From Bryocella elongata (lineage in GTDB: Bacteria > Acidobacteriota > Terriglobia > Terriglobales > Acidobacteriaceae): a DNA stretch of 64,000 nucleotides. Positions within the stretch are counted from its first letter, which is position 1. The number at the start of each line of letters is the position of its first letter. The translations under genes were made by a program, and so were the position numbers. Below are positions 1-8,723 of this stretch, piece by piece. Location: NCBI RefSeq assembly GCF_900108185.1, contig NZ_FNVA01000001.1, forward strand, positions 1-64,000, written 5' to 3'. The notes under the pieces are model-generated. The model saw only the letters and a list, made by a program, of their open reading frames with translations, made no database searches and was not told the origin of the DNA.

Positions 1-261
1 CCAGTACAACTGGCATCGACCTCATACCAGCCTCGATCGAAAACCTCCCATCAGCCGATCTGGACTCAACGTAAATAACCTGCTGATACACCACAGCTAG
101 AGCTCACCTCGGTCTAGCGTTCGGGCGTAGAGCCAGTTCGGTTCTGCACCCGAACGCTCGACATGCTCTGCAGGAGTGCAGCGGCAGACATCCACTATCT
201 TGCTCGGAGGCGCAGCCCGTTGTTGGAGGCTGGGCGGCGGCGGAAAGAACAGAGCCTGAAG
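1..261. other. Left-edge non-coding stretch with long hairpin
   Basis: I see no convincing complete gene here. Frame 3 is open from the window edge to a TAA at 72-74 and could be the tail of a gene lying to the left, but about 24 codons are too few to judge. An inverted repeat with 10-bp perfect arms lies at 116-125 and 149-158. The inner bases also pair imperfectly, giving a stem-loop of about 43 nt. It has no T-run after it, so it is not a standard terminator. It lies about 100 bp before the first glycosidase gene and could be a leader structure. Confidence 0.35.
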
Positions 262-1830
262 ATGAATCGCAGAGAATTCCTCGGTGCGGCCGCAGCTATT
301 TCGCTGACGGGCAGGGCCGTGTCCCCGTTTTCAATTCCGGGGCAGACCTCGTCGACGGGCCGCAACCTGATTCCACAGCGGCTGTCGACGGCTCCGAACT
401 ACTGGTGCACGTGGGCCGTACAGAACTATCGATTTGGAGAGGGTAAACAGGCCATAGATGTCACCCGTTTGGAAGGAGATTCTGGCGCCGGTCTCGCTCA
501 TGATGCAATGAATGGAGAGGCATTGTTCGGAGCTCAAGGATGGGCGAAGACGTTTCATTCACGAACGCGCAATGAGCTCTACTTACTCCTCGACGATGGA
601 TGGGAGGCCGAGGGGACGGCCACCTTCAAGTTGGATCACGCAAAGTTTCCATCATTTCGAGGACCGAATGAGGAACGCCTGAGGTCATTGAATCGTGAGG
701 CGCAGCGGCTTGGCTGGCGTGGCGCTGCGCTCTGGTGTCGCAATACTCCTGGCGGCTCCAGGGACCTCGCGCTCGAAGACGAATGCAGCAAGGCCGGGAT
801 CAGCTATTGGAAGATCGATATCGGAGACCCGGAATTCAATCTGTTGCGCGTAAGAAACAAAGAGCGCATCCCACTCACGCTAGAGCATGTCTACGGCGAA
901 CCTCCGACAAATGGCAATTGGAGACTCGATGGCCGCTTTGGTCCGCAAGGTTGGGACTCACGGCGGATGGAGATATTGCGACACACGGATGTCTACCGCA
1001 CCTATGATGTGACCTCAATTCTCTCGCTTCCGACGACACTCGACCGGGTGAATGAGTTACTGCGCTCGGCAGCTGGCCATTCGGAGATTCATAGCCTCCT
1101 GAATGTCGAAGATGAGGTGTATGTGGCAGCCGTGCTCGGTTGCACAATGGGCGTTATGCGTCATCCGCTGATTGGCCTGAGGCCTGGAGATGATCCTGAT
1201 CTCTTCTTTAACGGCCCGCGAAAGACGAAGCGCCGTATGGATGAGGTGGTGCGCGCGCAACGTTGGCAAAGAATCGCTGCGCCCTTCGCTGCCGGAGTCG
1301 GATCCTTCGAAGCATCCGATGAGATCCTGACCGATGGCTGGAAGTTCGCAAGCGGCGAGACGTGGCAGCATGGGCTGGTCGGATCTACCGTATGGCAAAG
1401 TGCGCCAGCCGTCATCGCGCGCAACATGGCGCTTCCGGAGGTTACTGCCATCGATGGTGAAAAGCCTTTCGTCTTCGCTGCACGTTTCCCGAATGGTGCG
1501 GTCGCTGTAGGAGTTCACGAACGCACGCACCCAGGACGCGGCTGGTATCTGCCACGCTGTCGAGTGACAGTACATGTCGACGATGCTTCCGGTCCGTTCG
1601 GGATCTTTGGCGAATTTGATCGACTTACCTTAGACTTCGACAGGCCCGTCCAGAACAGGCGGTTGCTTGCACAAGATCTCGCGGGCGAAAAGTCCGTTGA
1701 CATCACTGCGCCTGCCGAAATTAGCCGGACTTCAGTCAGCTTTGGCGGGCAGCTCTTGCGCGAGGTTGGACTACACAACAGAAGTGCGGGCGACTTGTCC
1801 TCACCCGGTTTGGTCCTTGTCTTGATGTAG
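262..1830 (+). CDS. Tat-exported clan GH-D-like glycoside hydrolase (putative)
   Basis: This probably cleaves an alpha-linked glycoside outside the cytoplasm. I chose the ATG at 262 because it opens a twin-arginine signal (MNRREFLGAAAAISLTG). An upstream ATG at 163 would add 33 residues with no signal character. The body reads like an alpha-galactosidase-type TIM barrel. It has an LLDDGW strand, then a Lys-Phe-Pro loop followed by a long helix. A YWKIDIGD strand has its Asp where clan GH-D enzymes carry the nucleophile, and RTYDVT could carry the acid/base Asp. The C-terminal 150 residues look like a beta-sandwich. An alpha-galactosidase follows 88 bp downstream on the same strand, which supports a galactoside or related substrate. 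The family is inferred from motifs only, and the exact GH number is uncertain. Confidence 0.55.
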   Translation: MNRREFLGAAAAISLTGRAVSPFSIPGQTSSTGRNLIPQRLSTAPNYWCTWAVQNYRFGEGKQAIDVTRLEGDSGAGLAHDAMNGEALFGAQGWAKTFHSRTRNELYLLLDDGWEAEGTATFKLDHAKFPSFRGPNEERLRSLNREAQRLGWRGAALWCRNTPGGSRDLALEDECSKAGISYWKIDIGDPEFNLLRVRNKERIPLTLEHVYGEPPTNGNWRLDGRFGPQGWDSRRMEILRHTDVYRTYDVTSILSLPTTLDRVNELLRSAAGHSEIHSLLNVEDEVYVAAVLGCTMGVMRHPLIGLRPGDDPDLFFNGPRKTKRRMDEVVRAQRWQRIAAPFAAGVGSFEASDEILTDGWKFASGETWQHGLVGSTVWQSAPAVIARNMALPEVTAIDGEKPFVFAARFPNGAVAVGVHERTHPGRGWYLPRCRVTVHVDDASGPFGIFGEFDRLTLDFDRPVQNRRLLAQDLAGEKSVDITAPAEISRTSVSFGGQLLREVGLHNRSAGDLSSPGLVLVLM

Positions 1831-1918
1831 TAGAACGAGAACGGGATCTTATCGCAGCGAGCTCATGGAGAAGATCCGGCGCGGCGATTGATCGATCAAG
1901 TGAAAGAGTATGGTGCCC

Positions 1919-3088
1919 ATGAAGAAGATTTGCGCATTAGTTCTTGGATTGCTGGGAGCGATGAATCCGTTGTTTGCACAGCGGTCGAATGTGTCGGCCA
2001 CTCCCCCTATGGGATGGAACAGCTGGAACCATTTCGCAGAAAAGGTGACGGAGGCAGATGTAAGAGCCGCCGCCGACGCGTTGGTGTCGAGCGGTATGCG
2101 TGACGCGGGGTATGTGTACGTCAATATTGATGACACCTGGGAAGGGAAGCGGGACGCGCAGGGCGTGATCCACACCAATGATAAGTTCCCCGACATGAAG
2201 GGGCTCGCGGATTACGTACACTCCAAAGGCCTGAAGCTTGGCATCTACTCCTCTCCAGGGCCCAGTACGTGCGCCGGTTACGAAGGAAGCTATGGCCATG
2301 AGGACGAGGATGCCAGGACCTACGCTGCATGGGGTATCGATTATCTCAAGTACGACCAATGCAGCTTCGGCGACATCATCGAACAGCAGGCCGGCGGCGA
2401 TCAAGACAAGGCGGCCAGTATCCAACGGGCGGCTTACGAAAAGATGCACCAGGCGATCATGAAGGCCGGACGGCCCATGGTCTATAGCTTCTGCCAGTAT
2501 GGCCTCTATGCCGTGTGGCAGTGGGGACCTGACGCGGGCGCGAACCTGTGGCGAACGACAGGCGACATCAGTGATCATTGGGATCGTATGTCGCTCATCG
2601 GGTTCGATCAGGACGGATTGGAGAAGTTTGCTGGGCCGGGCCACTGGAACGATCCCGATATGCTCGAGATCGGCAACGGAGGGATGACGCGCTCCGAATA
2701 TGAGGTGCACATGAGCCTCTGGGCGATGCTCTCCGCTCCGCTATTGGCCGGGAACGATCTGAGCAAAATGACACCGGAGACAAAATCCATCCTGATGAAC
2801 CGCGACGTTATTGCTGTCGATCAGGATCCTCTGGGGCATCAGGCGAAGAGGCTGTGGGTAGAAGGTCCGATGGAAATATGGGGTAAAGATCTATCGGGAG
2901 GCCGACGTGTCATAGCGTACTTCAATCGCGGTGAGGCGGCCTTTGACTTCGATCCGCGCCTGTCGATTCTGGCACCGTTGCATGGGGTACGCTTCAAAGA
3001 TCTCTGGAGCGGCAATACCATCGTCTTGAATGAGAAATCTCGACTGCTTGTGCCCCGACACGGCGTGTTGCTCCTGAGGCAACAGTGA
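1919..3088 (+). CDS. Alpha-galactosidase, glycoside hydrolase family 27
   Basis: This secreted enzyme should release terminal alpha-linked galactose (or alpha-N-acetylgalactosamine/arabinopyranose, which related GH27 enzymes accept). A typical signal peptide (MKKICALVLGLLGAMNPLFA) is followed by the GH27 start motif TPPMGWNSWN. Strand VNIDDTW, the loop GLKLGIYSSPG, the nucleophile strand YLKYDQC and the acid/base region RTTGDISDHW (second Asp likely catalytic) appear in family order. GHWNDPDML and DQDPLG are further GH27 signatures. The last 80 residues form the usual beta-sandwich. At 389 residues it is full length. I preferred ATG 1919 over ATG 1910 because GAAAGAG at 1902-1908 is correctly spaced and the signal peptide starts there. 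The stop overlaps the next start (TGATG), so the two genes are translationally coupled. Confidence 0.9.
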   Translation: MKKICALVLGLLGAMNPLFAQRSNVSATPPMGWNSWNHFAEKVTEADVRAAADALVSSGMRDAGYVYVNIDDTWEGKRDAQGVIHTNDKFPDMKGLADYVHSKGLKLGIYSSPGPSTCAGYEGSYGHEDEDARTYAAWGIDYLKYDQCSFGDIIEQQAGGDQDKAASIQRAAYEKMHQAIMKAGRPMVYSFCQYGLYAVWQWGPDAGANLWRTTGDISDHWDRMSLIGFDQDGLEKFAGPGHWNDPDMLEIGNGGMTRSEYEVHMSLWAMLSAPLLAGNDLSKMTPETKSILMNRDVIAVDQDPLGHQAKRLWVEGPMEIWGKDLSGGRRVIAYFNRGEAAFDFDPRLSILAPLHGVRFKDLWSGNTIVLNEKSRLLVPRHGVLLLRQQ

Positions 3089-4587
3089 TGGGGCAGAAGA
3101 TGTGGCGGGATTGGTGTTGCGCTCTCTTGCTACTGCTTGGCCCTGGCAGATACAGCCAGGGCCAGGATCCAAAGGCCGCATCCAATTTGCAATTTACTTC
3201 TTCGGATAAGAAGCTCACCGAAGCATTTTCGTGGGCCAGGACGCAGGCTTTGACCTACGCACATGAGTCTGGCGATCCGGTAGGACCTTGGTACGAAGCG
3301 GCCTTACCGGAACGGGATGCCTTTTGCATACGGGATGTGTCTCACCAAACCACCGGGGCGGCCGCACTCGGCTTGTACCCAGCAAACAAGAACATGCTGC
3401 AGCGTTTTGTCTCGTCGGTAACTCCTATTCGTGACTGGGCGGGATATTGGGAGATCGATAAAGCGGGGGAGGCTTCACCTGCGGACTATCTCACCGATGA
3501 AGACTTCTGGTACAACCTGCCTGCCAACTTCGATCTGCTGGATGCCAGCTTTCGCATGTGGCTCTGGACGGGCGATTCCTCGTTTGTGACGGAGCCTCGA
3601 TTCAAGAGCTTCTTCCAGGAGACGTCAACGGACTATGTCTCACGTTGGCAGCTGGGGCCTGACGAAGTACTTTCGCGGCCAAGGATCATGAACCGCCGCT
3701 TGCAGAAGGGCAAGTTTGTTGAAGCGCGAGGCATCCCGAGCTATACCGAGGGCAGAAGCAACTTCAACGTCGGCACCGATCTTCTTGCCGCGGAGTTTCG
3801 CGCGTTCGAAGACCTCAGCTTCCTCGCTTCGGCACAAGAGCACGAGCTGCAATCCCGCAGCTACGCCGCTACCGCGCGCAAGCTGCTCAATCTGATTGAG
3901 ACCAGAGGGTGGTCTGAGAGCGATCAACACTTCGCGGGGAGTCTCGCGGATGATGGCACACAGAAGGACGGCGATGGAGATGCGATGGTCCTTTACTTCG
4001 GCGCAGTCCGAAACCCTCGGCACCTACGGGGGGCGTTGTCCTGGATCTCTCGGCCAGAATTTCGCAGAGACATCGGCATCGAGGAAGAGAGCTACTTGCC
4101 GCAGATTCTTTATCACTACGATCGCGCCCAGGCGGCGTATGACACCATCCTGAACCTAACCCGTTCAGACAAGGAGCGGCGCACCTATCCCGAGGTGTCA
4201 TACGCCGTCGTCGCAGCTATCGTTACCGGAGCGATGGGCGTTGAGGTTGCGTACGATCGATCGTCCCTGTCGTTCGAAGTGGGGTCGTTGGACAGGCTAG
4301 CGGACCCTGTCGCCGAAGCGAGGATCGCGCATCTGCATGTCCAACAGAACGACGTGGAACTTGAGCATCGCGGACAGTCTGCAAGTTCAATCACCAATGT
4401 CTCGGGACCGCCGCTGCTTTGGAAGGCAGAGTTTTACGGCCGGACCAATGTTCTAGACGTTGAAGGGGAAAAGCGTCGAGCCAGAGTTACACGCGATTCG
4501 GCTGGCGAGCCCGTCAGCTTCGTGGTGATTCGCGTTCTCCCTGGCATGCACATAACTGTGAAGCGACCCCAGGCACTCCAACCCTGA
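3088..4587 (+). CDS. Secreted six-hairpin-fold glycosidase-like protein
   Basis: A protein of about 499 residues with an N-terminal hydrophobic signal (CCALLLLLGPG). It then shows a helical pattern typical of six-hairpin (alpha/alpha toroid) glycosidases. Motifs such as WYEAALPERDAFCIRDVSHQ, DWAGYWEID, DFWYNLPANFDLLDA and RGIPSYTEGRSNFNVGTDLLA place acidic and aromatic residues on barrel-lining loops, as in GH78/GH63-like families. The final 110 residues look like a beta-domain. The gene overlaps the stop of the alpha-galactosidase, so it is part of the same operon and probably acts on the same polysaccharide or glycoside. Start: ATG 3088, though a GTG lies one codon earlier. I cannot assign a substrate or a family number. 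Confidence 0.55.
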   Translation: MGQKMWRDWCCALLLLLGPGRYSQGQDPKAASNLQFTSSDKKLTEAFSWARTQALTYAHESGDPVGPWYEAALPERDAFCIRDVSHQTTGAAALGLYPANKNMLQRFVSSVTPIRDWAGYWEIDKAGEASPADYLTDEDFWYNLPANFDLLDASFRMWLWTGDSSFVTEPRFKSFFQETSTDYVSRWQLGPDEVLSRPRIMNRRLQKGKFVEARGIPSYTEGRSNFNVGTDLLAAEFRAFEDLSFLASAQEHELQSRSYAATARKLLNLIETRGWSESDQHFAGSLADDGTQKDGDGDAMVLYFGAVRNPRHLRGALSWISRPEFRRDIGIEEESYLPQILYHYDRAQAAYDTILNLTRSDKERRTYPEVSYAVVAAIVTGAMGVEVAYDRSSLSFEVGSLDRLADPVAEARIAHLHVQQNDVELEHRGQSASSITNVSGPPLLWKAEFYGRTNVLDVEGEKRRARVTRDSAGEPVSFVVIRVLPGMHITVKRPQALQP

Positions 4588-4910
4588 ATCGGTCGCTCAA
4601 GCTTTTGATTTCTTGTGCTGTCCGCATAGGTGTTGGTCGATATGAGTTGAGCGATGCGCAGTGGTCGGGGTCCACAAGCGACGCAGCCGCTGGACTGTTT
4701 GTGGGACAAGGTCTTGGGCGACCTGGTGGCTAACCGCAGGAACCTGTATCGAGGTCGGTATGTTTCAACTCCCGACATCCGAAACTTCGCTTGTGGCACT
4801 CCCGAAAGTGTCCCACACCATGCGTGCGCGCCGTTCGGCTGCGATAACGTTGAGTTGTCTTCGCGGGTGGGAGCGAAGACCGTTCTTACTCAACCCCTTC
4901 GAGCTCTTGC
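4588..4910. other. Intergenic region before the lipid operon
   Basis: These 323 bases hold no gene or RNA I can recognise. They separate the glycosidase operon from the ketosynthase operon and probably contain the promoter of the latter. I see no clear terminator after 4587 and no strong -10/-35 pair. Confidence 0.3.
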
Positions 4911-6764
4911 GTGAACGCATACATCACCTCTCTGGGCAAGTTCCTTCCGGGCGAGCCCGTCGCCAACGACGATATGGAGTCGCATCTCGGCCTCATTGCA
5001 GGCAAGCCGTCAAGGGTGCGCCAGCGTATCTTGAAGCAGAACGGTATTCAGTCTCGACACTACGCCATCGATCGCCAACAGCGGAGTCTCTTCTCCAACG
5101 CGGAGATGACCGCGAATGCAGCACGCTGTGCGGTCGCACGCGGTGGTCTCGCGCTGGCGGACATCGACTTCATTGCTGCAGCGACTTCGCAGGCCGATCT
5201 TCCGCTGCCTGGCTTCGCGAGCATGGTGCATGGGGAGTTGAAGTCTCCGCCGTGCGAAGTGACCACCGTGCACGGCATCTGTGCCAGCGGCCTCATGGCG
5301 ATGAAGGCGGCGGCGTTGCAAGTCTCTGCGGGCAAGCAGAACGCACTGGCATGTGCAGGCGAGTTTGCCAGCCGCCTCTTCAAGGCTTCTCGCTTCGATG
5401 ATCAGGAACTCGTACGTGAGGAGGGTCTCGGCTTTGACGCCGAGTTCCTGCGCTGGATGCTCTCGGACGGCGCCGGCGCCGCGATGCTATGTCCGGCACC
5501 TGCACCGAACGGCCTCAGCCTCCGGATTGACTGGATCGAGCTTCGCTCGTTCGCCAACAACTTTGAGCCATGCATGTATGTTGGCCCAGCAAAACAGGAG
5601 GGCCGCATCCCGCAAAGCTGGCTGGACTATTCCAGCTATCGCGCTGCGGCGGATGCAGGTGCGATCAACCTTCGCCAGGACATCCGCATGTTGAAGGAAG
5701 TCGTTCGTCATGCGGTGGGCGGACTCTTGCAGGTTGCGAAAGAGAAATCGCTCGCCCCGGAGGAAGTTGACTGGCTCGCGGTCCACTATTCCTCAAATTT
5801 CTTTCGAGAGCAGTCCGCGGCGTTGGCCACCAAAGCCGGCTTCCACATTCCGTCCGAGCGCTGGTTCTCGAATCTGAGCACTACCGGCAATGTTGGATCT
5901 GCTTCCACGTTCCTGTTGCTGGAGGAGCTTCTCTATTCGGGCAAGTTGCTACCCGGCCAAAAGGTCCTCTGCCTGGTCCCGGAGAGCGGTCGCTTCATCT
6001 TCGGCTACATGCTCCTCACGGTAGTCTCAGGCGCACAAGACCCAATGCCCTCTGCACCGCCGCTTCACGCTGAACCGCCACGGTTGGACGCGGGCTCTAC
6101 TCCTCTCGCACAACAGCTGACCCGTGAACTGTCTCTCGTGTGGTTTGATCTCGAAGACAGGATGCAGCGCGTGCCGCTTCTCCAGAAGCTCTATGCCGGG
6201 CGCTTCACGATCGAGGACTATCGCTCGTTCCTTTTCAACCTTCGTCAGCAGGTGATCGATGGATCGCGTTGGATCGCCCGAGCTGCATCAAGCATCACGC
6301 CGGAGTACCTTCCGATCCGTAGTGCGTTCATCCAGCACACAAGCGACGAGCACCGCGACTTCGAGATGCTCGAACGAAACTTCGTCTCAACAGGGGGCTC
6401 GATAGAGGAGATTCGTACGGGCCGCAAGAACATCGGCAGTGAGGCTCTTTCGGCGTACATCCTCGAGCGCGCGGGGCATGAGAACCCGTTCGACCTCATC
6501 GGCGCGATGTTCATTGTGGAGGGTATAGGTCAGCGCCTGGCGCGGCAGTGGGGAGAGCGCATTCAGGCCACACTGCAGCTCAAAGACGACGCGGTTTCGT
6601 TCTTTCTCTACCACTCCGAGAGCGATATCGTGCATTTTCAGCGGCTCGATCTCGCACTTGCCTCCGGTATATTGACGCCGCCGCTCGTCGAGGCCATTGT
6701 CAGGTGCGCTCGCGTGACCGCCCGTCTATACGTTCTCCAACTGGAAGAGATTGGCAACTTTTAG
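4911..6764 (+). CDS. Ketoacyl-ACP synthase III fused to haem-oxygenase-like di-iron domain
   Basis: Residues 1 to about 380 form a FabH/KAS III thiolase fold with an intact Cys-His-Asn triad: C124 in HGICASG, H292 in AVHYSSN and N327 in STTGNVGS. It should condense an acyl thioester with a malonyl- or acyl-ACP. A Pro-rich linker (about 378-400) leads to a helical domain of about 215 residues resembling haem-oxygenase-like di-iron oxidases (HDO). Candidate metal ligands are E480/H481 in SDEHRDF, E537 in FIVEGIGQ and H568-D572-H575. The last three have the HxxxDxxH spacing seen in SznF-type enzymes. The total length (617) is also near that of StlD/DarB-type ketosynthases, which make dialkylresorcinol or cyclohexanedione precursors; I cannot tell which group is closer. 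The start is GTG with a weak ribosome site. A desaturase and an unknown protein follow in an operon. The fused architecture suggests condensation and oxidation of the same lipid chain. Confidence 0.75.
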   Translation: MNAYITSLGKFLPGEPVANDDMESHLGLIAGKPSRVRQRILKQNGIQSRHYAIDRQQRSLFSNAEMTANAARCAVARGGLALADIDFIAAATSQADLPLPGFASMVHGELKSPPCEVTTVHGICASGLMAMKAAALQVSAGKQNALACAGEFASRLFKASRFDDQELVREEGLGFDAEFLRWMLSDGAGAAMLCPAPAPNGLSLRIDWIELRSFANNFEPCMYVGPAKQEGRIPQSWLDYSSYRAAADAGAINLRQDIRMLKEVVRHAVGGLLQVAKEKSLAPEEVDWLAVHYSSNFFREQSAALATKAGFHIPSERWFSNLSTTGNVGSASTFLLLEELLYSGKLLPGQKVLCLVPESGRFIFGYMLLTVVSGAQDPMPSAPPLHAEPPRLDAGSTPLAQQLTRELSLVWFDLEDRMQRVPLLQKLYAGRFTIEDYRSFLFNLRQQVIDGSRWIARAASSITPEYLPIRSAFIQHTSDEHRDFEMLERNFVSTGGSIEEIRTGRKNIGSEALSAYILERAGHENPFDLIGAMFIVEGIGQRLARQWGERIQATLQLKDDAVSFFLYHSESDIVHFQRLDLALASGILTPPLVEAIVRCARVTARLYVLQLEEIGNF

Positions 6765-6819
6765 CTCGCTGTGCCTGCGTTTCATTACTCGGAGCCGCCG
6801 CACTGAGAGGTCCATCATC

Positions 6820-7635
6820 ATGCACTTGAGTCTCTTGCTATTTCCCGCCGCGTATTACCTGCTCGCCGGCCTTGGAGTGAACCTTGCCTATCATCGCGTC
6901 CTGTCGCACCGATCGCTACGCTTACCCCGTTGGCTCGAGCGCGGGCTGATCACCCTTGGCCTGCCTGCGGGCACGCCCATTCAGTGGGCCGGGAACCATC
7001 GCTTTCACCACGCGCATACCGACACCCCCGACGACCCACATTCTCCTCAACATCAGGGATTCTGGTGCGCCCACACAGGCTGGTATCTTGGTACTCATTC
7101 TGTTGCGCTCGCCGTCCTCTACGCATTCGGCGGTCCACTGCGTACTGTCTTCGATGCCTTCTGGCGTCCTCGCACGAATCAGGAGCATGACGCTCTCGCA
7201 CGAGATATTGCCGCCGACGGCTATTACCGTTGGCTCAGCCGCCCATGGCCATATACCTTCGTTCTTCTGGCACTGCACGTCGCTGTACCCGCATACATTG
7301 CGTGGCATTTCTGGGGTGTCGCCGGACTGATGACGTTTTGGCTGACGCTGATGGTTCTGTACAACCTGGGAGACGCGATCGACAGCGTGGCTCATACCTT
7401 CGGCGAGCGGCTCTCCCAAGCTGGCGACCAGTCGCGCAATAGCGCTCTGATGGGACTCCTTATCCATGGAGAAGGATGGCATGCCAATCACCATCGTGTG
7501 CCCTGGAGCGCACGCCATGGCATTCGCCCGGGGCAGTTCGACTGGACCTGGCAAGTCATTCGGCTGCTGAGGGCGATGAGACTCGCCCACAATGTGCAGG
7601 TAGCAACTCATGCAGACTTGGTCGATCACCACTAA
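6820..7635 (+). CDS. Membrane fatty-acid desaturase (acyl-CoA/acyl-lipid type)
   Basis: An integral-membrane di-iron desaturase that should insert a double bond in a fatty acyl chain. All three histidine boxes are visible: HRVLSH (residues 25-30), HRFHH (60-64, within GNHRFHHAHTDTPDDPHSP) and GWHANHHRVP near residue 230. Hydrophobic segments lie at about 3-22, 95-115 and 150-190. The length of 271 residues is a little short for delta-9 acyl-CoA desaturases but matches bacterial members. I chose ATG 6820 over the upstream ATG 6751 because GAGAGG at 6805-6810 is well placed and the upstream codons overlap the previous gene without membrane or family features. It lies 55 bp after the ketosynthase-HDO fusion. 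Confidence 0.85.
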   Translation: MHLSLLLFPAAYYLLAGLGVNLAYHRVLSHRSLRLPRWLERGLITLGLPAGTPIQWAGNHRFHHAHTDTPDDPHSPQHQGFWCAHTGWYLGTHSVALAVLYAFGGPLRTVFDAFWRPRTNQEHDALARDIAADGYYRWLSRPWPYTFVLLALHVAVPAYIAWHFWGVAGLMTFWLTLMVLYNLGDAIDSVAHTFGERLSQAGDQSRNSALMGLLIHGEGWHANHHRVPWSARHGIRPGQFDWTWQVIRLLRAMRLAHNVQVATHADLVDHH

Positions 7636-7657
7636 ACTCACATCACCGGAGAATCTC

Positions 7658-8560
7658 ATGGACGTGACAGAGCTCTACGAGAAAGCGCCCTACAATCCCG
7701 ACGACCCCAACCCTTGGCTCGCACTCTACCTCGACGCGAGCCTGCCACTCTCTGACGAGGTGAAAGCTGCGTTGCTGGCGAACTCGGGTTCGAAGTCGCG
7801 CCAGTTTGTGTTGCCGTTCCTCCGTCCACTCGCCAAGCTCTCGATTGTGCTGCTGCAGATCGTCAAGCTCGTGGTCCCCAATAAGCTCACGTCGTCGAAG
7901 ATATGCCACTGGCTGATCTACAAAGGGCTGCAGGCCTTTGTTCGTCCTGACGCGAATTACCTGATTCTGCGCCACTTTCATATCGGTTCCGAAGTGCTCG
8001 GGTTTGTGGCCACGAATGTGCCGGGTGTCAGCATCCCGCTCAATCCGCTCCGCCCACGCACGCTCGCCGATCTGCAGGACGACATCTTCTTGAAGCACGA
8101 CCTCAACATCTACAACTTCCTCATCCGTCTCAATCGCGAGATGAAGGAACGTCGTCTGAAGCTCACGAAGCAGGCGCATCCCAACTTCAACTGCATTACC
8201 GATGGTCCCTTTGCGATTGACGAAGCTGGGCTCCCTAACACCTGGCACAATTTTCTCGATCTCGAGTCAGCCATCGAGATCTACACCCCGGTGTACCAGC
8301 TCTTTCTTACCGACTCCGACTTTTGGCGAGCATGCAACTCTCTCCAACTCGACGAGACCGTCGCGATCTATGCCTCGAAGCTACTTGGCGATTCCAGTTA
8401 TGTCGGACTGGTGAACAACAAACATCCCCTCGTGCCACTTTCCACTCTTCAAGCCGGATATCGCCTGCTGCTCCACGGACTGGCGGCAGAGAGCCTTCAC
8501 GCGCAGCTGGTGCAGATCAAACGCGCACAGGTTGCGACCGCGGAGCCGGTGCTTGCCTAG
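7658..8560 (+). CDS. Conserved-looking protein of unknown function in the lipid operon
   Basis: I do not recognise this 300-residue protein. It starts MDVTELYEKAPYNPDDPNPW, with a good ribosome site (CGGAGAA, 7647-7653). It contains an amphipathic, Val/Leu-rich segment around residues 60-80 (VLLQIVKLVVP). The rest is mostly helical with aromatic and His residues (LILRHFHIGSEVLGF, NTWHNFLDLESAIEIY). There is no signal peptide. It starts 22 bp after the desaturase stop and is surely co-transcribed with it and the ketosynthase fusion. This suggests a role in handling or modifying the same acyl product, possibly at the membrane. That role is inference from context only. Confidence 0.6.
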   Translation: MDVTELYEKAPYNPDDPNPWLALYLDASLPLSDEVKAALLANSGSKSRQFVLPFLRPLAKLSIVLLQIVKLVVPNKLTSSKICHWLIYKGLQAFVRPDANYLILRHFHIGSEVLGFVATNVPGVSIPLNPLRPRTLADLQDDIFLKHDLNIYNFLIRLNREMKERRLKLTKQAHPNFNCITDGPFAIDEAGLPNTWHNFLDLESAIEIYTPVYQLFLTDSDFWRACNSLQLDETVAIYASKLLGDSSYVGLVNNKHPLVPLSTLQAGYRLLLHGLAAESLHAQLVQIKRAQVATAEPVLA

Positions 8561-8723
8561 ACATAACAGCGAACCCCTCCGTCGGCGTGAAAGAAGTGGG
8601 CTCTTATCGACAGGGAGCACCTTCAGAGATACATCAAGGAATGTAGCCGCCTGCTCGATTGATCCTTATCCGTCATAGCATCGGAAGAGGTCAGCGGAAG
8701 TTCAGCGCGGCCCTGGAGGATAG

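Noticed and set aside
4661-5401. 246-codon frame overlapping the ketosynthase start
   Set aside because: It is the shadow of the ketosynthase gene with Trp/Arg-rich chance text.
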